The notes under the pieces: model-generated
What the model was told of the DNA's origin: nothing
Databases searched by the model: none
The model's input: the letters and a program-made list of their open reading frames with translations, nothing else
In this document: positions 17,087 to 26,763 of the stretch, piece by piece
Layout of the letters: the number at the start of each line of letters is the position of its first letter
How positions within the stretch are numbered: the stretch's first letter is position 1
From: Bacteroidota bacterium
GTDB taxonomy: Bacteria > Bacteroidota > Bacteroidia > Chitinophagales > BACL12
Reading direction: 5' to 3'
Length of the DNA stretch: 64,000 nucleotides
Assembly: GCA_016718035.1 (NCBI GenBank)
Contig: JADKEK010000003.1
Location: 231,501-295,500 of the forward strand
Position numbers and translations under genes: made by a program

Positions 17087-18529
17087 TTAAAGTTTTATAC
17101 AAATATTTTTAGGTTCGGTAAAAAACCGAAGAGCCTCTACTCCTCCTTCACGACCTACACCGGATTGTTTAACGCCTCCGAATGGCGTGCGCAAATCGCG
17201 CTCCAGCCAACAGTTGACCCAAACAATACCGCTTTCAATCTTTTCAGACAAGCGATGAGCTCTAGTTAAATGATTGGTCCAGATTACAGCGGCCAGACCG
17301 TAATCGGATTGATTGGCCAAATTTACGGCTTCTTCCTCGTTATTAAAAGGATGAAGGGTAACTACAGGCCCAAAAATTTCTTCTTTTACTGTTCTGCACT
17401 GCTGTTCAAGGCCTTCAATTACCGTTGGGGCAATGTACCAGCCACTTTCCAGCTCTCCTGTTAAATTAACCGCTTGTCCGCCACATAATATTATTCCTCC
17501 CTCTTCTTTAGCTAAGTCGATATAACTGAGTATTTTATTGTAATGCACTTCCGAAACTACAGCTCCAACGTTGGTTTCAGCTGATTTAGGGTCACCAACT
17601 ACCAATTTTTTTGCCCGCTCAACAAAATCGGCCTTAAAGCGCTCGTATAAACTGCTTTCTATATAAATCCGGCTTCCGCAGAGGCAAATTTGCCCTTGAT
17701 TGGTGAAAGAGCTGCGAACAGTGGTGTTCAGCATGTCCTCGTAATCGCAATCAGCAAATATTACCACAGGGTTTTTGCCTCCCAGTTCCAAGCTTAGTTT
17801 TTTAAACATTGGCGCCGCAACAGAGGCTATTTCTTTACCTGCTCTGGTACTGCCTGTAAATGAAACCCCTTTAATTTTCGGGTGTTTTACTATTGCTGCA
17901 CCGGTTTTAGGACCTGTACCATGCACAATATTCAGCACGCCTGCCGGTAATCCGGCATCAATACATATTTCAGACAATAAATAAGCGGTATAAGGGGTAA
18001 TTTCAGATGGTTTTGCTACCACACAATTACCCGCTGCTAAGGCAGGAGCAATTTTCCATGAGAATAAATATAATGGCAGGTTCCAGGGAGATATACATCC
18101 AACAACCCCAATCGGATTGCGGGTTGTATAGTTAATAAATTTCCCTTTTTGGTGATGGCTTTCACTTGCGAAATGTAATACCGAAGCAGCGAAAAACTCA
18201 AAATTGTCACGGGCACGGGTTATGTCCATACGTTTTGCCAACGCAAGGGGTTTACCCGAATCCATTGATTCAGCCTCTGCCAAAGCATCAAACCGCTCTT
18301 CAATTAAATGTGCGATGCGATATAACACCCTGCTTCTGTTAGCCGGATCCATGGTAGACCACTCTTCAAATGCTTGCTGAGCAGCATTTACAGCCTGTTC
18401 AACGTCATTTTCATCAGAATCGGGAATTTTCGAATATACTTTACCTGTTGCCGGATTGTAGTTATCCAGATAATTACCGCTTACAGGCGGTTGAAGCTTG
18501 CCTCCAATATAGTTTGATAATATGAACAA
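17087..18529 (-). CDS. Aldehyde dehydrogenase, ALDH8A1-like (probable 2-aminomuconic semialdehyde dehydrogenase)
   Basis: A 480-residue NAD(P)-dependent aldehyde dehydrogenase. The catalytic glutamate lies in LSLELGGKNP and the catalytic cysteine in NQGQICLCGSR. The NAD-fold motif is VSFTGSTRAGKEIA. The segments NFEFFAASVLHFASES and WVNCWLERDLRTPFGG closely resemble human ALDH8A1, which oxidises 2-aminomuconic semialdehyde in the kynurenine pathway. The specificity is inferred from this resemblance and from the RidA gene nearby. The start is TTG at 18529: no ATG is available and there is an in-frame stop not far upstream. Confidence 0.88.
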   Translation of the reverse strand: MFILSNYIGGKLQPPVSGNYLDNYNPATGKVYSKIPDSDENDVEQAVNAAQQAFEEWSTMDPANRSRVLYRIAHLIEERFDALAEAESMDSGKPLALAKRMDITRARDNFEFFAASVLHFASESHHQKGKFINYTTRNPIGVVGCISPWNLPLYLFSWKIAPALAAGNCVVAKPSEITPYTAYLLSEICIDAGLPAGVLNIVHGTGPKTGAAIVKHPKIKGVSFTGSTRAGKEIASVAAPMFKKLSLELGGKNPVVIFADCDYEDMLNTTVRSSFTNQGQICLCGSRIYIESSLYERFKADFVERAKKLVVGDPKSAETNVGAVVSEVHYNKILSYIDLAKEEGGIILCGGQAVNLTGELESGWYIAPTVIEGLEQQCRTVKEEIFGPVVTLHPFNNEEEAVNLANQSDYGLAAVIWTNHLTRAHRLSEKIESGIVWVNCWLERDLRTPFGGVKQSGVGREGGVEALRFFTEPKNICIKL

Positions 18530-18675
18530 ATCGTGTCCGTAAAGTTTTCGAATTGATTAACGGTTGCGAAGATACCATTTGGAGGGCAAATTGTTAAATA
18601 ATTATCGAAAATTAGGGTCAAAAAGGCTAAAAAACGGAGCTTTTATTGGACAATTCGAAAAAACATGGCCTCTTA

Positions 18676-19317
18676 TTATTCATTCAGGAAAGGATTTTCC
18701 CTTCGCTCTTCGCCTATAGTTGTTGGCTGCATATGACCTGCATACACTTTTATGTCATCGGGTAAAACCATGAGTTTTTCTTGTATCGATTGCATCAATG
18801 TTGCATAATCACCACCCGGTAAATCGGTACGGCCAATTGAGCGGCGAAAAAGCACATCACCACTCACAATAAACTTATCTGCTTCATTATAAAAACACAC
18901 ACTGGCCGGAGAATGTCCCGGTGTGAAAAACACCTTTAAACTAGTGCTTCCAAAGGTTACAATATCACCTTCATCCACAAAAATTTCCGGTTCAGGTGAA
19001 CCTTTGTAATACATACCCATAGTTGGCGCGTAGTTAACCACTTCGTGCAACACCGGTATCTCCCCTTTGTGCATCATAATTGGCACCCGCCAGGTATCAG
19101 CCACAAATTTATTTCCTAATACATGGTCAATATGACAATGGGTATTAATCAAATATTTGGGTTTCAATTGCTTGCGAGTAATAAAATCGCCCAATTCCTC
19201 CATCTCCTCTTTTGAATAACAACCAGGGTCAATTACAACACATTCACCTGTTTCATCGTATATAACGTAGGTGTTTTCATAAAAGGGGTTAAACGTAAAA
19301 CTCACAATATGGGCCAT
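18676..19317 (-). CDS. Metallo-beta-lactamase fold hydrolase (GloB/YcbL-like)
   Basis: A 213-residue hydrolase with the complete dinuclear metal motif: THCHIDH at residues 59-65, a distal histidine in FTPGHSPASVCF, an aspartate in VSGDVLFRRSIGRTDLPGG, and a C-terminal histidine in YAGHMQPTTIGEERR. The GRTDLPGG and TTIGEER segments place it with the glyoxalase II-like YcbL subgroup. That subgroup hydrolyses thioesters such as S-lactoylglutathione or its analogue with another thiol. The true substrate cannot be told from sequence. It is divergently arranged with the large outer-membrane protein gene. Confidence 0.88.
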   Translation of the reverse strand: MAHIVSFTFNPFYENTYVIYDETGECVVIDPGCYSKEEMEELGDFITRKQLKPKYLINTHCHIDHVLGNKFVADTWRVPIMMHKGEIPVLHEVVNYAPTMGMYYKGSPEPEIFVDEGDIVTFGSTSLKVFFTPGHSPASVCFYNEADKFIVSGDVLFRRSIGRTDLPGGDYATLMQSIQEKLMVLPDDIKVYAGHMQPTTIGEERRENPFLNE

Positions 19318-19366
19318 CTATATATCGTTATTTTGTAAAATTTTATGGAATAATTGAACTTTACGG

Positions 19367-19374
19367 CAAAACTA
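19367..19374 (-). promoter_or_regulatory. Candidate -7 element for the MBL-fold hydrolase gene
   Basis: The - strand reads TAGTTTTG, matching TAnnTTTG, about 50 bases upstream of the ATG. No -33 partner is clear. Confidence 0.3.
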
Positions 19375-19406
19375 CGTATTTTGCAATGGTGATGAGGGCT
19401 CCAGGT

Positions 19407-22400
19407 ATGAAGATTAAATTACATCTCAATATAAAATATTTAGCATTAGCGATAATACTATTTGGCACTGCCGTTTCCTATAGTCAGGGAACTCAGGTTC
19501 AATTTGGCCAAAACAGAGTTCAATACAAAGATTTTACCTGGCAATTTTACGATGGCGAACACTTTTTAGTGTATTTCAGCCAGGGTGGTCAAAATCTGGG
19601 CAAATTTACCGCTCAAATTGCTGAGGCCGATTTAGTTCAAATTGAAGATTTATTAGATTATAAACTCAATTCAAAACCTGAAATAATTGTTTATAATAAT
19701 ATTGCCGATTATAATCAAAGTAATTTTGCGATAGGTAAAGAAGAACAATATAATCTTGGCGGCCAAACAAAAATAATTGGCAATAAAATATTTATTTACT
19801 TCGATGGCAATCATCAGCATTTACGCAAACAAATTCGCGAAGGTGTTGGCAAAGTATTATTAAACTCCATGATTTTTGGTGGCAACTTACAGGAAATTGT
19901 TCAAAATGCTGTTTTATTAAATTTACCCGAATGGTTTACCGAAGGTTTAGTTTCTTATATTGGTGAAGAATGGAATAGTGAACTCGATAATCAATTGCGC
20001 GAAGGTGTATTGTCAGGACGATACCAGAAATTCAACAAACTCACAGGCGAAGATGCGCGATTTGCTGGCCACGCTTTGTGGTATTATATTGCTGAAAGTT
20101 ATGGCGAAGCAACCATACCTAATTTATTGTATTTAATCCGCATCAACCGTTCACTTGAAAATGGATTTCTATTTGTTTTAGGAGCGGGCGTAAACAGCAC
20201 TATCGACGATTGGTATAAATATTTATTAGCCAAATATCAAAACGAAGCAAAAGATAAAGTAAAACCTGATGCTGCAAATATCATCCCGCGCAAAACCAAA
20301 AAAAATATCCACTATCACGAATTAGCATTAAGTCCTGATGGGAAAAATATTGCTTACGCAATTGATGATCACGGAAAATTTAAAGTATATATTCAGGAAA
20401 TTGGCAGTAAAGACGTCGATAAAATAAAAAAAGGCGGATTAAAAACACGCACATTGGCAACTGATCTTAGCAATCCACTAGTGAGTTGGAGCCCTGACGG
20501 TAAAAAGCTTGCTATTGTTTATGAAAAACGAAATAAAAATTTCATTACTACATACGATACAGAGAAGGACGAAAAAGAATCGAAAGAGCTCTCTCGCTTT
20601 CAAAAAATTCTCGACATGAATTTCGCCAAAACAAATAATCGTTTGGTGATGAGCGTGATGAACAATGGTCAAAGTGATATTTATGTATACCATTTACTCA
20701 ACGACCGTGTTGAGCAAATTACCAACGATTTTTTCGACGACCTTACGCCTTGTTATGTAGAACTTAATAATGGTTATGAGGGTATAATTTTCGCTTCTAA
20801 CCGCGATCGTGATACGCTATATACAACCAGAACAGTTGATTCTATTTTACCAGTTGGGAATATGGATTTATACTTTTACGATTATCTGCACAAATCGAAA
20901 AATCTGGTAAAAATTTCGCATACTAAAAAAATTAGCGAAACAACACCTTTACAGTTTGATGCAAAACACTTCGCTTATTTAAGTGACCAAAATGGAATAA
21001 CCAACAGATTTGCCGGATATTTAGATAGTTTGTATGACCATACCGATACCTTGGTATTTTATCCAGACTCAACCGTAACCAATCCAACTTACGATTATAC
21101 CGATTTGAAAACATGGCCGAAATTCGATTCCATGTTATTAGCTGATATTTACCGCGATACCGCTTATGTTTTCCCAACAACTAATTATGCAGGCAATATA
21201 GTTGAACATGATATTAATTGGAAAACAGGTAAAATGGTAGAAGTATTCCAACAAGGAAAAGCCAATGTGTTTTATTTGTCGAAAGCACCCGGTGACATGA
21301 GTGAGATAAAAAACAACACACTCAACAATACCACATTCCGCAATTTTATTAATTTAAAGAAAAAAGAAGACGATGTAATTACAACCATAAGTAATACCGA
21401 CTCTTCTACCATGATTAAAACACAAACTATTATTACCAGCACTGATACTATTAAAAAAGAAATAGATGAAGGCATGTATTTCCAAACCGATTTTCCGGAA
21501 GAAATAACACCTTCAATTGTAAACGACCCGGTTGCACTCGGTCAGTCGAAAAGTCCTGAACAGGAAAACATCAATACCGGTAAAAAATTCCGCTCATCAC
21601 GAATTGTTCCTTATCGTTTGAAATTCAGTAACGAATACGTAACCAGTCAGCTCGACAATAGTTTGTACATTAACAAATACGAAAGTTTTAATACCACAGG
21701 AGGTGTTTATTCAACACCAAATTTAGGCGCATTATTTACAGTAAGTATCAGTGATTTATTTGAAGATTATCGTTTTACCGGCGGTATGCGTTTCCCAACA
21801 TCTTTTTCAGGGGGTGAATATTATTTATCCTACGATGATTTAAAACATCGCATTGATAAAAAAATTACCTGGTATCATCAAACAGAAAAAACACAATATA
21901 ATTTCCAACCATTTTGGTATCCTGTAGTAGATGCCGGCATCAGAACAAATGTTGTGGAAGGAACACTCAAATATCCATTTGACGTAATTCGCAGCCTGCG
22001 AGGTAGTGTTTCTTATCGCGGCGAAAAAATTATTTTCCTTGCCAATGATACATTCAGTTTAAATTTACCTAATTACAAGGAGGACTGGCTTTCGTTTAAA
22101 TTAGAATACGTGCATGACAATACGTATCCGATAATGACCAATATTTTAAATGGCATGCGATACAAAGTATGGTTCGAAATGCACAAACAATTTGAAGTAA
22201 ATGCTAGCCAGGGGTTAAAAATCAGTTTAAATGATGGCTACATGGGTGTGTTTGGATTTGATTTCCGCCATTATCAAAAAATACATCGTCAATTAACCTG
22301 GGCAAACAGAATAGCCGGTGGCACTTCATTTGGTCCCCAAAAATTAATTTATTATTTAGGCGGTGTGGACAGCTGGATTGCACCTGTATTTAATACCGAT

Positions 22401-22844
22401 GTTGAAATAAATCAGGATGCAGGTTATGCATATCAAACATTAGCCACCAATTTACGAGGGTATGATCAAAATGTTCGAAATGGAAATGGTTATATCGCAT
22501 TTAACTCTGAATTGCGTTTCCCGATATTCTCTTATTTCTTTAATAAACCTTTGCGTTCTGAATTCTTAAGAAACTTACAAATTATAGGATTCTATGATAT
22601 CGGTTCTGCATGGGAAGGCAAATCACCTTTTGAAGAAGATAATCCGTATACCAACTCAACAATTAGTCAAACACCTATAACCGTTAATGTAAACTATTAT
22701 CGCGACCCGCTTGTGATGGGAACCGGTGTCGGCTTGCGAACAACATTATTTGGTTACTTTATTCGTGTTGATCGTGCTCAACCTCTTGATGGAAGTGGAC
22801 TTGGTGACCCGCGTTGGTATTTCTCATTAAGCCTGGATTTCTAA
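19407..22844 (+). CDS. TolB-like outer-membrane protein: peptidase-like domain, beta-propeller and Omp85-like barrel
   Basis: A secreted protein of about 1145 residues. ATG at 19407 gives a clear signal peptide (MKIKLHLNIKYLALAIILFG); ATG at 19386 would add seven residues. The N-terminal domain looks like the gluzincin/MA-type peptidase fold (NLPEWFTEGLVSYIGEEWN), but no HExxH motif precedes it, so it is probably not catalytic. TolB/PD40 propeller repeats follow (LALSPDGKNIAYAIDDHG, LVSWSPDGKKLAIVYEK). The C-terminal ~350 residues are a beta-barrel ending in phenylalanine, with GFYDIGSAWEG and GTGVGLRTTLFGYFIRVDRA as in Omp85/BamA barrels. Bacteroidota genomes often label such proteins TolB; the function is not known. 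It appears to be a single-gene unit. Confidence 0.8.
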   Translation: MKIKLHLNIKYLALAIILFGTAVSYSQGTQVQFGQNRVQYKDFTWQFYDGEHFLVYFSQGGQNLGKFTAQIAEADLVQIEDLLDYKLNSKPEIIVYNNIADYNQSNFAIGKEEQYNLGGQTKIIGNKIFIYFDGNHQHLRKQIREGVGKVLLNSMIFGGNLQEIVQNAVLLNLPEWFTEGLVSYIGEEWNSELDNQLREGVLSGRYQKFNKLTGEDARFAGHALWYYIAESYGEATIPNLLYLIRINRSLENGFLFVLGAGVNSTIDDWYKYLLAKYQNEAKDKVKPDAANIIPRKTKKNIHYHELALSPDGKNIAYAIDDHGKFKVYIQEIGSKDVDKIKKGGLKTRTLATDLSNPLVSWSPDGKKLAIVYEKRNKNFITTYDTEKDEKESKELSRFQKILDMNFAKTNNRLVMSVMNNGQSDIYVYHLLNDRVEQITNDFFDDLTPCYVELNNGYEGIIFASNRDRDTLYTTRTVDSILPVGNMDLYFYDYLHKSKNLVKISHTKKISETTPLQFDAKHFAYLSDQNGITNRFAGYLDSLYDHTDTLVFYPDSTVTNPTYDYTDLKTWPKFDSMLLADIYRDTAYVFPTTNYAGNIVEHDINWKTGKMVEVFQQGKANVFYLSKAPGDMSEIKNNTLNNTTFRNFINLKKKEDDVITTISNTDSSTMIKTQTIITSTDTIKKEIDEGMYFQTDFPEEITPSIVNDPVALGQSKSPEQENINTGKKFRSSRIVPYRLKFSNEYVTSQLDNSLYINKYESFNTTGGVYSTPNLGALFTVSISDLFEDYRFTGGMRFPTSFSGGEYYLSYDDLKHRIDKKITWYHQTEKTQYNFQPFWYPVVDAGIRTNVVEGTLKYPFDVIRSLRGSVSYRGEKIIFLANDTFSLNLPNYKEDWLSFKLEYVHDNTYPIMTNILNGMRYKVWFEMHKQFEVNASQGLKISLNDGYMGVFGFDFRHYQKIHRQLTWANRIAGGTSFGPQKLIYYLGGVDSWIAPVFNTDVEINQDAGYAYQTLATNLRGYDQNVRNGNGYIAFNSELRFPIFSYFFNKPLRSEFLRNLQIIGFYDIGSAWEGKSPFEEDNPYTNSTISQTPITVNVNYYRDPLVMGTGVGLRTTLFGYFIRVDRAQPLDGSGLGDPRWYFSLSLDF

Positions 22845-22871
22845 TTACCATACATAGTTGTAGCAGTTATG

Positions 22872-22879
22872 TAATTTTG
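22872..22879 (+). promoter_or_regulatory. -7 element four bases before the EamA gene start
   Basis: TAATTTTG matches TAnnTTTG and ends four bases before the GTG start at 22884. This again points to a leaderless transcript. No TTTG is visible at -33. Confidence 0.4.
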
Positions 22880-22883
22880 CGCC

Positions 22884-23786
22884 GTGAAACCTGCACTTAA
22901 AGCCCACCTTTTTATTCTGGGAGCAAATATTATTTATGGAATAAATTACGCAATAGGCAAAGTTGCACTCGAACATATTGAGCCATTTGGCATTGTATTA
23001 CTTCGTGTAAGTGGCGCTTTAATCATATTTACAATTTTGGCATTTTTAACCGGTCATGAAAAAATTGAGAAAGGTGACCATAAAAAATTATTGATTGCTT
23101 CTTTGTTTGGTGTAGTTATCAATCAACTTATGTTTTTCAAAGGGCTTAGCCTTACTTCTGAAATACATTCGGCAATGATTATGATTGCCACACCAATTAT
23201 TGTATTGATTATGGCATGGGTTATTCTTAAAGATAAAATTACATGGGTGAAATCGCTTGGGATTTTAATCGGAGGTATAGGTGTTGCCATGTTAATTTCA
23301 TCAGGTGCAGTTGATGTACATTCACCATCAAGTTTGGCAGGTGATATTTGTATTACCATTAATGCTACATCTTATGCTGTATTTTTAATCATAGCCAAAC
23401 CATTAATGTTGAAGTATTCACCTTATACAATAGCCAGATGGATATTTACTTATGGGATTTTATTTGTGTTGCCTTTTGGCTGGAAAGAAGTAGATGCCAT
23501 TTCGTGGAGCTCTATTCCAGCTATTGCTATTTGGGCATTGGTATATGTAATTTTAGGCGCAACAGTGCTGGCTTATTTATTTAATATTTTAGGGCTCAAT
23601 TACGGTTCACCCACACTGGTGAGTATTTATATTTACACGCAACCGGTAATTGCAACAATTATTGCAGTTGCATATGGCAGCGACCACCTTACAATAGGTA
23701 AGGTAGTTTCTGCAATATTAGTTTTTAGCGGAGTGGCATTAGTAAGTTTCACCGGGGCTAAAAAACCTTTGAGTTCCGGCGTATAA
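22884..23786 (+). CDS. EamA/DMT family transporter
   Basis: A 300-residue inner-membrane protein with about ten hydrophobic helices and two EamA repeats. Typical family segments are LGANIIYGINYAIGKVALEH in repeat one and a C-terminal TQPVIATIIAVAYGSDHLT followed by SAILVFSGVALVS. Drug/metabolite transporters export small metabolites or amino acids; nothing here fixes the substrate. The start is GTG. The YicC gene follows closely, and no terminator is visible, so read-through into yicC-gmk is likely. Confidence 0.88.
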   Translation: MKPALKAHLFILGANIIYGINYAIGKVALEHIEPFGIVLLRVSGALIIFTILAFLTGHEKIEKGDHKKLLIASLFGVVINQLMFFKGLSLTSEIHSAMIMIATPIIVLIMAWVILKDKITWVKSLGILIGGIGVAMLISSGAVDVHSPSSLAGDICITINATSYAVFLIIAKPLMLKYSPYTIARWIFTYGILFVLPFGWKEVDAISWSSIPAIAIWALVYVILGATVLAYLFNILGLNYGSPTLVSIYIYTQPVIATIIAVAYGSDHLTIGKVVSAILVFSGVALVSFTGAKKPLSSGV

Positions 23787-23813
23787 TTGTATTTTTACAT
23801 TCAAATTAGTAGT

Positions 23814-24686
23814 ATGATAATATCAATGACAGGTTATGGAAGAAGCACATTTTCGCTTGGCGGGAAAAATATTGTGCTTGAAATGAAAACATTAAATAGT
23901 AAATCGTTTGACCTCAACCTGCGAATTGCCCCTTTATTTAAAGAATATGAAATTGAAATCCGCAATATTCTGAATAAGTCTATCATGCGTGGAAAAACCG
24001 ATTGCACTATTGGTTATGAAATGAGCGATGACAAGGGAGGAGAAGTAAATCCTGTTGCCGTAAAAGAATATTATCGCCAGTTAAAAGCTATTGCCAACGA
24101 ATTACAAATTGACGATTCAAAAGTATTTGACCTGGTATTCCGTTTGCCAAATGTAACAACAACTTCAAATGAAAGTTTGAGTGAAGAACAATGGGAATTA
24201 GTTCAATCTCAAATTGAAGCAGCTTGTAAGCAATTAAATAAATTCAGAACCGATGAAGGTGCCAATCTTGAAAAGGATTTGGTTTTGCGTGTGCAATTAA
24301 TGCGCGAAGCATTGAAAGAAGTTGAAGGACTGGACCCGCAGCGTATGGAGCAACAGCGGACTAAAATGTTCAGCGATTTGCAAAATTATATGGGAGATGA
24401 AGATATCGATAAAAACAGATTTGAGCAGGAATTGATTTTTTATCTGGAAAAAATGGACATCACCGAAGAAGTTACCCGCCTTCGTTCCCATTGCGATTAC
24501 TTTATCGAAACTATGGAAGAAACACTGAACGAAAAAGGTAAAAAATTGGGATTTATTTGTCAGGAAATGAACAGAGAAATAAATACCATTGGTTCAAAAT
24601 CATATCATGCCGAAATGCAACGTAAAGTTGTGGTAATGAAAGATGAATTAGAAAAAATAAAAGAACAATTAAATAACGTGTTGTAA
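23814..24686 (+). CDS. yicC: YicC/YloC family endoribonuclease
   Basis: A 290-residue protein starting MIISMTGYGRSTFSLGGKN, the standard start of YicC, which sets the ATG at 23814 rather than an upstream TTG. The C-terminal domain carries the conserved acidic segments EKMDITEEVTRLRSHCDYF and GKKLGFICQEMNREINTIGS. E. coli YicC is an endoribonuclease involved in small-RNA turnover. It lies two bases upstream of gmk, the pairing common in Bacteroidota. Confidence 0.93.
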   Translation: MIISMTGYGRSTFSLGGKNIVLEMKTLNSKSFDLNLRIAPLFKEYEIEIRNILNKSIMRGKTDCTIGYEMSDDKGGEVNPVAVKEYYRQLKAIANELQIDDSKVFDLVFRLPNVTTTSNESLSEEQWELVQSQIEAACKQLNKFRTDEGANLEKDLVLRVQLMREALKEVEGLDPQRMEQQRTKMFSDLQNYMGDEDIDKNRFEQELIFYLEKMDITEEVTRLRSHCDYFIETMEETLNEKGKKLGFICQEMNREINTIGSKSYHAEMQRKVVVMKDELEKIKEQLNNVL

Positions 24687-24688
24687 CC

Positions 24689-25252
24689 ATGCAAGGTAAG
24701 CTCGTAATTGTAACAGCGCCATCAGGTGCAGGAAAAACAACCATTGTAAAACATTTGCTTGCCCAAGAAAACCGCTTGTCATTTTCTGTATCTGCAACAA
24801 CACGTCCCATTCGTGCAAATGAAATTGATGGCCGCGATTATTATTTTTTGACAGAAGCTGCATTCAGACAAAAAATAGAAGAAGATGCTTTTTTGGAATG
24901 GGAAGAAGTTTATCCGGGTAAATTATACGGCACTTTAAAAAGTGAAGTAGAACGCATTTGGAACGGAGGCAAGCATATCATATTCGACGTAGATGTCAAA
25001 GGTGCATTATCGTTAAAAAATAAATATCCGGAACACACTATTTCCATATTTATTGAACCGCCTTCATTGCCAATTTTAATCGACAGGCTTACCAAACGCA
25101 ATACTGAAACACCGGCAACTTTGGCAACCAGGATAGAACGTGTCAAGTATGAACTCACATTTGCGGGCAGTTTCGACCATGTAATTATCAACGACAACCT
25201 GGAACTAGCGCAAACACAGGCATTTGACCTTGTTCATAATTTTTTAGCCTGA
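24689..25252 (+). CDS. gmk: Guanylate kinase
   Basis: A 187-residue enzyme that phosphorylates GMP to GDP. The P-loop is VTAPSGAGKTTIV at residues 8-20. The GMP-binding region has SVSATTRPIRANEIDGRDY, then FLEWEEVYPGKLYGT, and the lid region includes RLTKRNTETPATLATRI. Length and motifs are normal. The gene begins two bases after yicC, so the two are translated from one message. Confidence 0.97.
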   Translation: MQGKLVIVTAPSGAGKTTIVKHLLAQENRLSFSVSATTRPIRANEIDGRDYYFLTEAAFRQKIEEDAFLEWEEVYPGKLYGTLKSEVERIWNGGKHIIFDVDVKGALSLKNKYPEHTISIFIEPPSLPILIDRLTKRNTETPATLATRIERVKYELTFAGSFDHVIINDNLELAQTQAFDLVHNFLA

Positions 25253-25292
25253 CATTAGCAGCAATCCAATTTTTAGCTACTTTTACGTGGGC

Positions 25293-25673
25293 ATGGTCAC
25301 TTCAATAACTCAAGGTGTAAAAGTTAGCGTTGAAACATTTTTTCAACCAGATTACTCTAGAAGGGGTGAATTTGTGTTTGCCTATCGCATTACCATTGAA
25401 AACAAAAGTGAAAATACCGTGCAACTATTGCGCCGCCACTGGCATATTTACGATGGGATTGGCGTTTGGCGTGAGGTTGAAGGTGAAGGTGTTGTAGGTG
25501 AAACTCCAATCATAGAACCAGGGCATATGCACCAATACGTCTCGGGATGTCACTTAGTGGCTCCTATGGGTAAAATGAAAGGCACTTATTTAATGCTTCG
25601 CACCGCAGATGGCAACTATTTTGATGTAATAGTGCCTGAATTTCAAATGATTGCGCCGTTTTTGTTTAATTAA
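25293..25673 (+). CDS. apaG: ApaG domain protein
   Basis: A 126-residue ApaG protein with an immunoglobulin-like fold. ATG at 25293 gives MVTSITQGVKVSVETFFQPD, matching family starts; GTG at 25287 is less likely. RHWHIYDGIGVWREVEGEGV and YVSGCHLVAPMGKMKGTYLM are the conserved core. ApaG is linked genetically to cobalt/magnesium resistance, but its biochemical role is unknown. A TACTTTTA box ends seven bases before the ATG, compatible with a very short leader. Its stop overlaps the convergent gldB stop by four bases. Confidence 0.93.
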   Translation: MVTSITQGVKVSVETFFQPDYSRRGEFVFAYRITIENKSENTVQLLRRHWHIYDGIGVWREVEGEGVVGETPIIEPGHMHQYVSGCHLVAPMGKMKGTYLMLRTADGNYFDVIVPEFQMIAPFLFN

Positions 25674-26728
25674 CTCTCGGGGCCGTATCCTGAAAGTTTC
25701 AAAATTTTCAGCGCATCTATTTCATTAAACAAGTCGTTCAAATCAGTATCAGGATTTTCGCGCATATAAGCACGAATTATCTGCCAGCCAGTCCATGCAG
25801 CCACTCTTCCTGGGGCTTCTTCAGGCATACCAACAGAAGTAGGAGCATCGTCCATATACCTGCGCATATCGTCAGTTCTTTTTGAGAAGAGCAATTCTTC
25901 CCCGGCAAAAAATTTCCATATTTCGGCTTCATTTGCAACACACCACTCAATTTGTTCTTCAGTATATCCCATTTTGATAGAATCTTCCATATCAGGCAAC
26001 ACACAATCCAAATAATACATCATTTTACCCTCCAAAACCATTGCATCTAATAACGACATTTCCATAGTCGGAGCCGGCAAATACCCATCCATCAAACTCC
26101 TCATCACATTAAGCGAAATAAACGGCCTGTCGAACCTAAAAGTGATATACAACGGCATATTACTTTCATAGGCGCCATAATACCCGAAATGTTGGCCCAT
26201 ATACATATCTAACTCAATACCCAGCGTGGTTTCATTGAATAAAGTTTGGTAAACAAAAGGGCCTGTGTAAGTATATAATTTGGGCAATGAACTGTCGGGG
26301 AAATAATATTTATAATATCTGAAAGCTTCAGCCAATTCCTCTTCAACGTCATCCAAATCGCTATAAATTTTCGAAATCGTGTCCTGCAATTGCATCATCC
26401 ACTTATTTCCTGCAGTATTTACAAATAATGTATCAAAAAGGTTGTAGTTTGCTGAAGTATCATTTGCGGACAGTCCCCAAAAATTGGTGTAATAAGCTTC
26501 AAAAATTTCAGGATGTTTTGATGTTAAATCGCTAAAAACCTGCTTATAATTGCCGGGATTGGCAGAAGCAATTATTTGATCCAGTCTGACAATCTCCACC
26601 TGCTGTTCAGGCACTTTAGAAATATCAGGATGCGGATTTTCGTTACCGTTGCCGCAACTCGATAACATAGTTATTACAGCAATTGATATATTAAAAATTA
26701 CAAAAAATAGCCTATGTTTGTGCACCAT
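25670..26728 (-). CDS. gldB: Gliding motility lipoprotein GldB
   Basis: A 352-residue lipoprotein. The signal ends in a good lipobox (TMLSSCGNGN). The GldB features are VEIVRLDQIIASANPGNY followed by a SKHPEIFEAYYTNF segment. Near the C-terminus come MPEEAPGRVAAWTGWQIIRA and a final LKILKLSGYGPES. GldB is required for gliding in Flavobacterium johnsoniae and is one of the conserved Gld lipoproteins of the gliding/T9SS apparatus; its exact role is unclear. Linkage to nadE, seen here with one gene between, is familiar from other Bacteroidota as I recall it. Confidence 0.88.
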   Translation of the reverse strand: MVHKHRLFFVIFNISIAVITMLSSCGNGNENPHPDISKVPEQQVEIVRLDQIIASANPGNYKQVFSDLTSKHPEIFEAYYTNFWGLSANDTSANYNLFDTLFVNTAGNKWMMQLQDTISKIYSDLDDVEEELAEAFRYYKYYFPDSSLPKLYTYTGPFVYQTLFNETTLGIELDMYMGQHFGYYGAYESNMPLYITFRFDRPFISLNVMRSLMDGYLPAPTMEMSLLDAMVLEGKMMYYLDCVLPDMEDSIKMGYTEEQIEWCVANEAEIWKFFAGEELLFSKRTDDMRRYMDDAPTSVGMPEEAPGRVAAWTGWQIIRAYMRENPDTDLNDLFNEIDALKILKLSGYGPES

Positions 26729-26763
26729 GTAAATCTAATTTTAAAATGTAAAACTAATAAGGT

